Shown: in pieces, positions 34,265 to 42,953 of the stretch
Layout: the number at the start of each line of letters is the position of its first letter
Numbering within the stretch: position 1 is the first letter of the stretch
Assembly (NCBI GenBank): GCA_034665305.1
Contig: JAXDFZ010000025.1
Span: 94,251-158,250 of the forward strand
DNA: 64,000 nt
Source of the DNA: DASXRU01 sp034665305
GTDB taxonomy: Bacteria; Acidobacteriota; Blastocatellia; Pyrinomonadales; Pyrinomonadaceae
Direction of reading: 5' to 3'
Made by a program: the position numbers and the translations under genes
The notes under the pieces: model-generated
Databases searched by the model: none
Seen by the model: the letters and a program-made list of their open reading frames with translations, nothing else
What the model was told of the DNA's origin: nothing

Positions 34265-34642
34265 ATGGGCACCTTCGAAGTTATGATTGAGCGGAACTTT
34301 TCCAGCGCGCATCAACTGCGCGGCTATAAGGGAAAGTGCGAAAACCTGCACGGGCATAATTACAAGATTGAGATTTACGCGCGCGGCCACGAGTTGGACA
34401 ACGTCGGCTTGCTGGTGGATTTCGTGGAATTGAAAGCTGCGGCAGATGAAGTAGTGCAGTATCTGGACCACCGCAACATCAACGAACTTCCGCCGTTTGT
34501 AGAGCTACAGCCATCCGCCGAAAACCTCGCCAAGTACGTGCTCGAAAAAATATCATCCCGCATCGACGACGATCGTGTAAGGATTTACAAAGTTCGCTGC
34601 TTCGAAACTCCTACCAGCGTTGCCACCTACCAGGTCGACTAG
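34265..34642 (+). CDS. queD: 6-carboxy-tetrahydropterin synthase QueD
   Basis: 125 aa. Converts dihydroneopterin triphosphate into 6-carboxy-tetrahydropterin in queuosine (7-deazaguanine) synthesis. Zinc ligands are seen as His in SSAHQL and in LHGHNY, the catalytic Cys in GKCENLHGHNY, and the C-terminal FETPTS. The start at 34265 is chosen because the upstream part of the frame is pure repeat. There is no Shine-Dalgarno sequence, since repeat DNA abuts the ATG. No other queuosine gene is in the window. Confidence 0.9.
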   Translation: MGTFEVMIERNFSSAHQLRGYKGKCENLHGHNYKIEIYARGHELDNVGLLVDFVELKAAADEVVQYLDHRNINELPPFVELQPSAENLAKYVLEKISSRIDDDRVRIYKVRCFETPTSVATYQVD

Positions 34643-34935
34643 CCGACTGTCTCAACATGTGTCTACGGATGGATACTTGATTGTAGCTTTCCGTTCGCAC
34701 CTACCTGTTTCCTCCTCCTGATGTCGCCGATTTCTGAACCATCGGGAAAGGCATACTTGTTGCTAGTTAAGAAGCAAACGCCAACGCTTGACGTTCATGC
34801 GAACGAACCTGGGTAGGCTTATGAGTTGAGGGTCTCGACCCCCTCGAATTCCTTACGAGAGTGGCCTGGAGTCCTCACAACTCTGTCTAACAATCGAATA
34901 ATCGATTTCCGCTCGCTCTGGAAAGGAGAGGCAGC

Positions 34936-35502
34936 ATGATCAGAGGTTTCGTCCTGTCAGTCTGCGTGATAGCAACTTTGGGTCTCGCCGGTTGCTGCAA
35001 CCCTGAGCCGCTGAAGTCTCAATCGGTGGCATTACGTCCCCAGGAGACCAACATGTGGTGCTGGGCCGCCAGCGGTGAGATGTGCATGGAGTTCCTCGGC
35101 ACCAATGTGCAGCAGTGTGACGAGGCTAACAAGCAATTTAACAGAAATGACTGTTGCAACAACCCGGTGCCGGGTGCGTGTATAAATGGGGGCTGGCCGG
35201 AGTTCAACAAGTACAACTTCACTGCTTCGCGAACGTCCAATACGGCGCTCACCTGGACCCAACTGACCGAGCAGATCTACTGCAAAAACAAACCCATCGC
35301 CTTTTCCTGGCACTGGACCGGCGATGGCGGTCACATGATGGTAGCCAGAGGGTACGCCACGATTGATGGCACGAACTACGTTTATATCAATGATCCGTGG
35401 GCCCCTAACGTTGGAGATCAACGAATCATTACCTATGCGTCGTATGTGAGTGGTTCCGATCATACTCACTGGGACGACTTCTACGACATCACCAAGAACT
35501 GA
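34936..35502 (+). CDS. Papain-like cysteine protease lipoprotein (C39/C70-like)
   Basis: 188 aa with a lipoprotein signal (LAGC, Cys20). The catalytic core is recognisable: Gln36 and Cys42 in QETNMWCWAAS, His133 in GDGGHMMV and Asn152 or Asp153 in VYINDPWAP. This matches the papain-like AvrRpt2/C39-type family. Several extra cysteines (CDEANKQ, NDCCNN, GACING) suggest disulfides. A strong ribosome site, AAAGGAGAGG, precedes the ATG. It is followed by another exported protein. Substrate unknown. Confidence 0.82.
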   Translation: MIRGFVLSVCVIATLGLAGCCNPEPLKSQSVALRPQETNMWCWAASGEMCMEFLGTNVQQCDEANKQFNRNDCCNNPVPGACINGGWPEFNKYNFTASRTSNTALTWTQLTEQIYCKNKPIAFSWHWTGDGGHMMVARGYATIDGTNYVYINDPWAPNVGDQRIITYASYVSGSDHTHWDDFYDITKN

Positions 35503-35589
35503 ACCATGCGCCCGGTAGGGTAGTGGTCCGGGTTATACCCACTGGGGATGAACTCTTATGACCTCACCAGGAACTGAAAGGAGATTCTA

Positions 35590-36264
35590 ATGCACCGACT
35601 GTTTGCAGGATCGCTCATGCTGTCTGTAAGCTTGCTGTTAGTCCTCTCGCAGGCATGCAATCGCGGTCAAGGATCAAGTTCAACTAGCCAAGGGCAGGAA
35701 GAGCCAACGTTCAACGACGCCCAATCAGCCGCCAACCAGTCGCTTGCGACCTTCCGCAAACTGGTCAATGCGCAGAACTTCAAGGAGCTGGGCTTCGAGT
35801 CTGCAGACGAAGTTGCCAACGCCGCCCTGGGCACGCCCCTCCGCACCTCGATCGTGAAGCTGGAACAGCTGAAGGCCTACAAGTCCGGAGACGATGTCAA
35901 CCGGCTGATCTCGGAGCTGCCTCAGGTTTACTATCCCGTTACGGTGCAGAACCAGGTGCGCTCCACGGTGACCGTGGAACAAGCAAACGGAAAGTGGCGC
36001 GCCACTGGTTTCGGACCAGGGAACCTGGCGAAGCAAATCGATCGGGTGAGTAAAGCGGGGGCCGCTTCGGGCCCGCAAATTCTCGTCCACGTGGCCGCCT
36101 TTAATCTTTACTTCGTGGGCACTCGAGTTGAAAACCGGCTGATGCTCACGCCGGTCGGCGACTACGCGTCCTACAACTTGAAGGCCGGCGCATCCTTGCC
36201 GGCTGAAGCGGTCTTCACGGCACTCGTTCCCTTTGCCCAGCAGTACAACGGGTTGCCGCTGTAA
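35590..36264 (+). CDS. Exported protein of unknown family
   Basis: 224 aa with an N-terminal signal sequence ending near SQAC (Cys23, weak lipobox). Residues 24-50 are low-complexity (GQGSSSTSQGQEE). The rest is a soluble domain, predicted mixed alpha/beta, with GFESADEVANAALG and later PQILVHVAAFNLYFVGTRVENRLMLTPVGDY. I do not recognise the family. It lies 87 bases after the papain-like lipoprotein and is probably co-expressed, so an inhibitor or partner role is conceivable. Confidence 0.6.
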   Translation: MHRLFAGSLMLSVSLLLVLSQACNRGQGSSSTSQGQEEPTFNDAQSAANQSLATFRKLVNAQNFKELGFESADEVANAALGTPLRTSIVKLEQLKAYKSGDDVNRLISELPQVYYPVTVQNQVRSTVTVEQANGKWRATGFGPGNLAKQIDRVSKAGAASGPQILVHVAAFNLYFVGTRVENRLMLTPVGDYASYNLKAGASLPAEAVFTALVPFAQQYNGLPL

Positions 36265-36320
36265 TTAGCGGAGCTCCCAGAAACCCCACGCTCACCTAAC
36301 AAGCGTTGATCTTTACGCCT

Positions 36321-36350
36321 CGCGCCGATCGGATTGTTCCGATCGGCGCG
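36321..36350 (+). terminator. Perfect 13-bp hairpin after the exported protein gene
   Basis: The arms CGCGCCGATCGGA and TCCGATCGGCGCG enclose a TTGT loop. It lies 57 bases after the stop codon. There is no T-run, so it may be an RNA-stabilising end or a partial terminator. The remaining 270 bases up to the next gene show no supported feature. Confidence 0.5.
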
Positions 36351-36624
36351 ACTTCACCCCAAAATAGAGAGATCCAATGGTTACAACGGACAAGCTCGAG
36401 TTGAGTGCCTGATCGATTCGTCCAGCTTTGGATTCCTACCGATCAACGGCACGGTGGTTCAGCCTCATCCGTGCGTGCTTGGGGCGGGCGGCCACAGCTT
36501 TAGAATTCGGCAGGTGTCAGGGTCCTTCTTCTTTATCGCCCTGACGGTTTGGAAAGTTTAGTTGAGATCCCGGCATGCGCCGGCGGTGGAAGAACGACGG
36601 TGCGGCGGCTAAGCCAACGGCCCA

Positions 36625-38085
36625 TCAACGCATTATTTCGCCGATGAGCGCCGTCAGTGCGTTGTCCTGCAGAATTGGATTGTTTTGCAGGTTGCCATGC
36701 AGATCGCAGCCGAAAACCGCGTAGGCGATCGGCAATCCACTATTGAAGAGCGATCCGGCGCGCCGTCCATCCAACAAGTCTTCGGCCAGCAAAGAGCGGC
36801 GCGTGACCCGGCCGTCCCCTGGTACGAACATGGCAGCGATGGCTTCATCCCTGGAGATACGCCGCCCTTCCCGTGAGCGAAAACTCTGCGGCGAGGTTAA
36901 TGTTAGCCAGCGATCTTTCTTGGGGTCCCTCAGTAGCACCGGCGCATCAAGCGTCTCTTCGCAATCTCCGCCAAAGGAAAGCAAGGCGACGGGAGGCGTT
37001 TGCGGCGACGGCGCGTCCAAAGCCTCGTGGAATTGTTTTGCCCGGCGGAGCACCGCAGCGAGATAACCGCTTTTGACGGCGTCTACCTCGGAACTGCCAG
37101 GTTCTGGCGGCAGATTGTCCGGCACCCAGCCGTACAGTTTCCAAGTCGCTTCGTCATACAGATCCACATCGATCGGTTTCAGGTTCTCATCCAGGAAACG
37201 TGTCGCCCGCCGGTGCGGCAACAGTTGAAAAACTGATGGCGAGCTGAACGCGACGCCCTTGGAGAAAGTATTGAAGAGACGAATTTGCGGGCGCAGTCCT
37301 TCCGTCAGCGAGTAACCGCGCAGCAGCGTGGCGAATGCATCGGCTGAGCCTTCGTTCGGAGTGCCGAACATAACAATGCGATTGATGTGCGCAGCGCCGG
37401 CCCAACTGGGCGACGCCGCGCCGGGATCGGAAGACAACTCGGCGGCGCCATACATCGCGGCGTAACGCGCAATCAAACCACCCATGGAGTGCGCCACGAT
37501 ATTAAACTTCAGATCCGGGCGATTCAACTTTCGCTTCAACGCTTCGAGGCGGTGGATTAATTCGCCTGCTGATTCGACGTTGTCACGGCGCCAGTCATAC
37601 GCGAAGACGTAGAACGTGTCGTGATCGCCACCCGCGGCAGGATTGTCCCAGTCGCCTTCCGAATACCCACCATAGCGCTGCAACGCCTCCAACAACCCGC
37701 GATAGACGTAGACCTCGGGGACCAGTTTTGCCAACTTCACACTGGAGATAATTCTTTTGGCATAAAGACTGTCGCGATTAGAAGCGAGCTCCGGTGAAAG
37801 CGGCAGCGTCAGCGTCGCAGCGAGTGAACGCACCGCTGAAGGCCACGCCACGGCTCCGGTTTTCTGATCCACAAGTTCGCTGCCCAGAATACCCGGGATC
37901 ACAACGATCGGCGTCTTGCCCGTACGCGCCCGCGCCTGCGCGAAGATTCTATCGAGGGCCGGCGTGCGCTTTGGTCCCAGACAACCGGATTGGCTGGTGA
38001 CGACTGAGACAATGAGCAGCGCGAGCACCCGGCGACGGGTTCGCCATCCATCAGAATGTCGTTTATCAGAAAGTTTCAGTGACAA
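36625..38085 (-). CDS. LCAT-like lipase/acyltransferase lipoprotein
   Basis: 486 aa alpha/beta hydrolase of the lecithin:cholesterol acyltransferase type. A basic N-terminus is followed by a lipobox ending at Cys35 (SQSGC). The oxyanion motif is PIVVIPGILGSELVDQKTG, the nucleophile Ser200 lies in VAHSMGGLIARY, and an acidic and His region follow in the C-terminal half (GDGRVTRRSLLAEDL). It would act on lipid esters at the envelope. It is next to larB on the same strand but probably unrelated in function. Confidence 0.83.
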   Translation of the reverse strand: MSLKLSDKRHSDGWRTRRRVLALLIVSVVTSQSGCLGPKRTPALDRIFAQARARTGKTPIVVIPGILGSELVDQKTGAVAWPSAVRSLAATLTLPLSPELASNRDSLYAKRIISSVKLAKLVPEVYVYRGLLEALQRYGGYSEGDWDNPAAGGDHDTFYVFAYDWRRDNVESAGELIHRLEALKRKLNRPDLKFNIVAHSMGGLIARYAAMYGAAELSSDPGAASPSWAGAAHINRIVMFGTPNEGSADAFATLLRGYSLTEGLRPQIRLFNTFSKGVAFSSPSVFQLLPHRRATRFLDENLKPIDVDLYDEATWKLYGWVPDNLPPEPGSSEVDAVKSGYLAAVLRRAKQFHEALDAPSPQTPPVALLSFGGDCEETLDAPVLLRDPKKDRWLTLTSPQSFRSREGRRISRDEAIAAMFVPGDGRVTRRSLLAEDLLDGRRAGSLFNSGLPIAYAVFGCDLHGNLQNNPILQDNALTALIGEIMR

Positions 38086-38114
38086 GTTGAGGCTTTCGCG
38101 TTCGACTAATGTCG

Positions 38115-38870
38115 CTAATCTGCAGGTTGCCAGCGACGGTTTATCAAACTGGCCACGAACCCGGCGCCGAATCCGTTATCGATATTTACTACCGTGACGT
38201 TCGACGAACAGGAGTTGAGCATGCCGAGCAGCGCCGCGACTCCGCCAAAGGATGCGCCATAACCAATGCTGGTCGGGATGGCTACCACAGGTACGCTTAC
38301 CAATCCACCTACGACTGAGGGCAACGCGCCCTCCATGCCGGCGGCAACAATCACAACTCGCGACCGTTGCAATAGCGATCGTTCCGCCAGCACGCGATGA
38401 ATTCCAGCCACGCCCACATCCCAAACCCGGACCACGCGATTGCCCATTGTTTCCGCTGTCAAAGCGGCTTCTTCGGCAATTGGAATATCGCTGGTGCCGG
38501 CAGTGACGACTGCTATCTCACCAACGCCGAGTTCCGTACGATCTCTTTGAACGCGAATAACTCGAGCGGAGGCATGCCATTCAGCTTCAATGACGACGTT
38601 CCGCACTTCGCCAAACGTTTCCTCGTCGGTATGGGTGACCAGCACGTTCGGGGCGCGTTGCACCAACCGCTCAACAATGCCGACGACCTGTGCCCGCGTC
38701 TTCCCGGCGCCAAAGACCACCTCGGGAAATCCCTGCCGCGTCGCCCGCGCATGGTCCACGCGCGCATAGCCAATGTCTTCGTAGTGAAGATCTCTGATCC
38801 GGCGCGCGGCCTCGTTCGTATCTATTTCATTCCCACGGTACTCGCGCAGGAGTTTTTCTATTTCTTCCAC
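38115..38870 (-). CDS. larB: LarB, nickel-pincer cofactor synthesis protein
   Basis: A 251-aa member of the LarB/AIR carboxylase-related family. The central block AVVTAGTSDIPIAEEAALTAE followed by VGVAGIHRVL and the C-terminal PTSIGYGASFGGVAALLGMLNSC are diagnostic. LarB carboxylates and hydrolyses nicotinic acid adenine dinucleotide as the first step towards the nickel-pincer nucleotide of lactate racemase. The partners LarC and LarE are not in the window. Confidence 0.93.
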   Translation of the reverse strand: MEEIEKLLREYRGNEIDTNEAARRIRDLHYEDIGYARVDHARATRQGFPEVVFGAGKTRAQVVGIVERLVQRAPNVLVTHTDEETFGEVRNVVIEAEWHASARVIRVQRDRTELGVGEIAVVTAGTSDIPIAEEAALTAETMGNRVVRVWDVGVAGIHRVLAERSLLQRSRVVIVAAGMEGALPSVVGGLVSVPVVAIPTSIGYGASFGGVAALLGMLNSCSSNVTVVNIDNGFGAGFVASLINRRWQPAD

Positions 38871-39097
38871 GTATTATCTCGTGATGACGCTTGGGTGACT
38901 GAAATCGTAAAGCCTGATTCTAGCATTGAATTCCGACTTGATAGATAATCACTGCCCCTTCGAAAGCCCCATCCAATTATTGGCTTAGTAATCGTGATAT
39001 GATTCGCGGCATCTCCCTGACCTGAGTTGCATCACAGACCTGGATCGCAGGTAAGACGAGCAACATACTGAGCGAATCAACCTCGGAGGGGAACCTC

Positions 39098-39709
39098 ATG
39101 TTCAAACGGAATACTAGCCCGCGGTCCAGGGTCTCAGCATCCCGCTTAACGACGTTTTCTCTAGCCCTGGTGATCATCGGTGCGCAGGGCCCAGCGCAAG
39201 CGCACCATGCCCAACCGAAGTCACCAGCCATACTCAACGCATTGAGTTTCGAACTCGCTCCTCAAAAGGGGCCCGAGGTTGTAGCCGGAGCGCCGCTTAA
39301 AGGGGTGGATGTCAAACTCGGAAAGAATCCGGGTGGAAAGGCCGCTGCTCGCTCAACCACTGACGGCAAGGGTAAGTTCAACCTGGGAGTTGTGCCCGCC
39401 GGCTCGTACATTCTGACACTGGAGTTTCCAGCGGGACCAGGACCCGAACAAGCTGCGAATGCCAACGGCTCGAAAGAAAAAGCTCCTAACGCGGTGAACA
39501 TGAAATTAGCAAGGATTACAATCGACGGGTCGGTTGGCGGCGTAATAGTGAGGGGCTGGGACCCCACGATCAAGAAACCCATTGGACTGCCCGCACACTC
39601 GGCGGGAAAAGCGACGACCCAGAACGAAATCATTGTTCAGTCCGACGGCAAGACTCCGCTAACCGGCACTTGCGAAATCATCAAACCAAAATCGAATATC
39701 AGGCAATAA
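39098..39709 (+). CDS. Secreted protein with carboxypeptidase-regulatory-like fold
   Basis: 203 aa with a signal peptide (about residues 1-36, cleavage near AQAHH). The segment PLKGVDVKLGKNPGGKAAARSTTDGKGKFNLGVVPAGSYILTLEF fits a carboxypeptidase D regulatory-like beta-sandwich, a fold common in acidobacterial exported proteins. The rest is Gly/Ala/Lys-rich. A GGAGGGGAA ribosome site precedes the ATG. No enzymatic motif is seen. Confidence 0.65.
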   Translation: MFKRNTSPRSRVSASRLTTFSLALVIIGAQGPAQAHHAQPKSPAILNALSFELAPQKGPEVVAGAPLKGVDVKLGKNPGGKAAARSTTDGKGKFNLGVVPAGSYILTLEFPAGPGPEQAANANGSKEKAPNAVNMKLARITIDGSVGGVIVRGWDPTIKKPIGLPAHSAGKATTQNEIIVQSDGKTPLTGTCEIIKPKSNIRQ

Positions 39710-39751
39710 CTAGCTCGGGTCGGCAAGACCAGGCGCTCGATAACTTTTCTT

Positions 39752-41257
39752 TTATTGGCGGCTATTTAACGCTTCGCGGGCCACTTCCCGGTCATCAAAA
39801 TGAAAAACTTCGCGGCCGATGATCTGGTAATCCTCATGCCCCTTGCCGGCGATTAGAACCAGATCGTTGTCGCGCGCCGTCGCGATTGCCTGATGAATCG
39901 CCTCGCGTCGATCGGCAATCTTCTCGTAGGGTTTTCCTGTCTTTTGAATTCCCTGCTCGGCCTCTGACAAAATCTTTTCGGGATCCTCCGTGCGGGGATT
40001 GTCCGAAGTCAGGATCACGACGTCACTCAAACTGCCGGCCGCCTCGCCCATGGGCGCGCGTTTGGATCCATCGCGATCTCCGCCGCAACCAAAGACGGTG
40101 ATGATTCTGCCCTGCGTCACGTCGCGCGCCGTGCGCAACACATTCAGCAACGCGTCGTCGCTATGCGCATAGTCAACTACTACGGCGAATTTGCCTTCGT
40201 GCGGAACGCGTTCAAACCGGCCCGGCGCTCCCGTGCAACTTTCCAGCGCGCGAGTGATTACGTCCAGATCGTAACCGAGCGCCAACCCACTGGCCACTGC
40301 CGCCAGCGTGTTGTAAATGTGCGGCGGGCCCACGAGTGGCGAATGGAAATCGCGTTCGCCGGCCGGACTGACCAGGCGAAACCGCATGCCTTCGAGGGAG
40401 AACTCCGGTTCGCGTGCCGTCACATCGGCTTCCGACTTCACCGCGTAAGTGACAACGCGCAGCCCGTCGCGCCGCAACGTTTCAGCGAGCTCCACACCGT
40501 ACGGATCGTCGATATTGATCACTGACGTACGCGGCCGCGATCCGAGTCGACCGTCAAACAGACGCTGTTTGGCTATCCAGTAATTCTCCATCGTCTTGTG
40601 ATAGTCCAAATGATCGCGCGTGAGATTTGAAAAAACCGCTACCGCGTAGTCCAACGCATCACACCGATGAAAATCCATTGCCTGGGAAGAAGCTTCCATC
40701 ACCGCCGTGCGGCATCCGGCGTCGACAGCCTGCCGCAGCAAGCGCTGCATGTCGGTCGCTTCCGGCGTGGTGCGCCCGGCTTTGCGTCGTTCAGCTCCGA
40801 GGCGGTATTCGACCGTTCCGGTCATCGCTACCGGCTCGCCGGCGGCTTCCGGAATGGACGCTATCAAATATGCCGTCGTAGTTTTGCCGTTCGTGCCCGT
40901 GATGCCGACCAACTGCAATTCACGCGAAGGATGATGGTGAACTTCGGCAGCCGCCAACGCCATGCCGCGGCGGATGTCTTCAACCTGAAGCCATGAACCA
41001 TGAAAGTCGGCCGGCCGTTCGAGTTCAGAGATGACCCCGCTAGCGCCCCGAGCCATCACGTCAGGAATGAATTTGTGAGCATCCACTAATTCGCCGCGCA
41101 CCGCCGCGAACAGTGTGCCCGCCCCAATTTGCCGTGAGTCGTGCGTGACGTCGGTGATTACTGCGCCCTCAGCACCGTTGAGCTTACCGTCAACCGCCGT
41201 TGCGATCTGGCCCAGCGTTACCGGTTCAAATGTTTTTGAGTGCTCGGGCATTGTCAT
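39752..41257 (-). CDS. murE: UDP-N-acetylmuramoyl-tripeptide synthetase MurE
   Basis: 501 aa Mur ligase that adds the third amino acid to the peptidoglycan stem. ATP site GITGTNGKTTTAYL, then EASSQAMD and the central FSNLTRDHLDYH. The motif DNPRTEDP near residue 415 is that of meso-diaminopimelate-adding MurE, which predicts mDAP in the cell wall. It stands alone here rather than in a division/cell-wall cluster. Confidence 0.95.
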   Translation of the reverse strand: MTMPEHSKTFEPVTLGQIATAVDGKLNGAEGAVITDVTHDSRQIGAGTLFAAVRGELVDAHKFIPDVMARGASGVISELERPADFHGSWLQVEDIRRGMALAAAEVHHHPSRELQLVGITGTNGKTTTAYLIASIPEAAGEPVAMTGTVEYRLGAERRKAGRTTPEATDMQRLLRQAVDAGCRTAVMEASSQAMDFHRCDALDYAVAVFSNLTRDHLDYHKTMENYWIAKQRLFDGRLGSRPRTSVINIDDPYGVELAETLRRDGLRVVTYAVKSEADVTAREPEFSLEGMRFRLVSPAGERDFHSPLVGPPHIYNTLAAVASGLALGYDLDVITRALESCTGAPGRFERVPHEGKFAVVVDYAHSDDALLNVLRTARDVTQGRIITVFGCGGDRDGSKRAPMGEAAGSLSDVVILTSDNPRTEDPEKILSEAEQGIQKTGKPYEKIADRREAIHQAIATARDNDLVLIAGKGHEDYQIIGREVFHFDDREVAREALNSRQ

Positions 41258-41328
41258 GTTGTGATTCTAGCATTGAGCGGAAAAAGTTTGCTGGTATACA
41301 GTAATGGCGAGTGCGGAAGGTAAAAGGC

Positions 41329-41400
41329 ATCCGCAGATTACACGGATTACGCAGACAGGAAATAAACCATCTGCGGAATCTGCGGAATCTGTGGATTTAC
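41329..41400. repeat. Word-type palindrome (CCGCAGATTAC / TCTGCGG)
   Basis: The left arm CATCCGCAGATTACACGG opposes the right arm ATCTGCGGAATCTGCGGAAT (about 41369 onwards), with tandem TCTGCGGAA words. It lies between the murE start and the nagX stop, 43 bases after the latter. The words resemble those at 29401-29508. Confidence 0.6.
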
Positions 41401-41442
41401 TCTTCTACTCGTTTAGGTGCTATCGCAGGCGGTTCTGACCGC

Positions 41443-42573
41443 TCACACTTTGATATAAATCTTCTTCCGGTACAGCAGCCACATCAGAAAAAGCCAGACG
41501 AGGATGAAGGCTATGGCGAACAACAGTGAGGCGTTGATAGGAGACGCCCACGAAGCGAAGAGCGTGTCGTGCAGAACTGTCTTCAATGACGGCCGGGAGC
41601 CGTCGCTGCGCGTGACCTTAATTAATGTCAGCAGCCGCGCCATGATTCCCGAACCGACAAAGAGCGCAATGGCGTTCACGCCAAAAATCACGAACGGTTT
41701 CGTCCACGCGCGATAACCCTTAATGTCGATTAGCCAGTAACAAAGCGCGAGAAACTGCAGCGCAATGCCGCCGGTGAAAAGCACGTAGGAACTGGTCCAC
41801 AGCGCTTTGTTAATCGGGAACCACGCATTCCAGGCCCAACCGGCCACGATGCAAGCCGCGCCCGCTACAAACATCGCCACAACCTTTTGCAGCGGAGTTC
41901 GGTTAGCGCAACGCAGACGCTGCCCCGTCAACACACCGATCAGCGTCGTCGCCACCGCTCCCATCGTGCTGAGCAGTCCTTCCGGATCGTAAACCTTCGC
42001 CTGCGCCCAAACATGAACGCCGAAGATCCAGCGATCGATGAAGGCGGCGAGGTTTCCTTCCTTACTTAAATCACCTGATCCGAAACCGGGCACTGGCACA
42101 CGCGTCATCAACAACCAGTACACAATCAGTAGCACAGCAAAGATGATGGCCTGGGCGCGCGCGCGCGTGGTCAAAAAAATAATTGCCGCAATCAAATAGC
42201 AGACGGCGATCCGTTGCAGCACGCCCGGGATTCGCATCGTCGACACATGGTAGTAAGGAAATCCGCTGAGTAAGAGCCCGAGGCCAAAGATGATCAGCGT
42301 GCGCCGGATGACTTTGATGAACAAGTTACGACGCGATCCGCTCGTTTCCATCCGCCGTCCGAATGCGAGAGGAATGGCAACGCCGACTATGAAAAGGAAA
42401 AACGGAAAGATCAGATCCGTCGGCGTCCAGCCACTCCACTCGGCGTGATCGAGCGGCCAATAGATATGGCTCCATGATCCCGGATTGTTCACCAGGACCA
42501 TCCCGGCCACGGTGATGCCCCGAAACACGTCCAAAGATATTAGTCGAGTGTTCGAGTTTGCTGGCTCACTCAT
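41443..42573 (-). CDS. nagX: NagX/HGSNAT-like membrane acyltransferase family protein (DUF5009)
   Basis: A 376-aa membrane protein with about ten hydrophobic segments. The N-terminus SLDVFRGITVAGMVLVNNPG with WSGWTPTDLIFPFFLFIVG is the hallmark of the heparan-alpha-glucosaminide N-acetyltransferase/DUF5009 family. Bacterial members called NagX occur in N-acetylglucosamine utilisation loci. Here a GH20 hexosaminidase lies two genes further upstream on the same strand, which supports that role. Whether it transports or acetylates is unresolved. Confidence 0.82.
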   Translation of the reverse strand: MSEPANSNTRLISLDVFRGITVAGMVLVNNPGSWSHIYWPLDHAEWSGWTPTDLIFPFFLFIVGVAIPLAFGRRMETSGSRRNLFIKVIRRTLIIFGLGLLLSGFPYYHVSTMRIPGVLQRIAVCYLIAAIIFLTTRARAQAIIFAVLLIVYWLLMTRVPVPGFGSGDLSKEGNLAAFIDRWIFGVHVWAQAKVYDPEGLLSTMGAVATTLIGVLTGQRLRCANRTPLQKVVAMFVAGAACIVAGWAWNAWFPINKALWTSSYVLFTGGIALQFLALCYWLIDIKGYRAWTKPFVIFGVNAIALFVGSGIMARLLTLIKVTRSDGSRPSLKTVLHDTLFASWASPINASLLFAIAFILVWLFLMWLLYRKKIYIKV

Positions 42574-42629
42574 GGATTCACGGCCGCAGTCGTTAGAACA
42601 GCGTCAGTCGCGGCTTGCTGGTTCGCGCT

Positions 42630-42917
42630 TTAATCGAAATCGAGGGCACTGTCTTCCCGGTTTGGGTTTTTTCGATAAGCAGCAAGGAGATCGCCAGGGT
42701 TACTGACGAATAGTTCAGCAAAGCCACACGAGCCGCAAATCCATGCGTGTAAGCTCCCCCGTTGCTTGCCTTTGAAAAACAATGCGTCAGGGTTCTCGGG
42801 AACCTCAACTTGTAATGATTGCGGGGCCAGAGCATTGAGGTAATCTAAAACGCGTACCCCTGGAATAATGTCGGTTGCATTGCATTTCGGGCAGACTTGG
42901 TCTCGTTTCACTTCCAA
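42630..42917 (-). CDS. Small zinc-ribbon protein
   Basis: 95 aa with two CxxC knuckles (CPKC near residue 9 and CGSC near residue 61) forming a probable zinc ribbon, separated by a hydrophobic and basic insert. It lies between the hexosaminidase and nagX genes on the same strand, 57 bases before nagX. No further function can be read. Confidence 0.65.
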   Translation of the reverse strand: MEVKRDQVCPKCNATDIIPGVRVLDYLNALAPQSLQVEVPENPDALFFKGKQRGSLHAWICGSCGFAELFVSNPGDLLAAYRKNPNREDSALDFD

Positions 42918-42953
42918 CTCCTTCTGTCATTCGCATCAAGTGATGAACTGAAC

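Noticed and set aside
36334..36561. 75-aa open frame beginning within the hairpin spacer
   Set aside because: It starts in the loop of a perfect hairpin, lacks a ribosome site and has no recognisable protein pattern.
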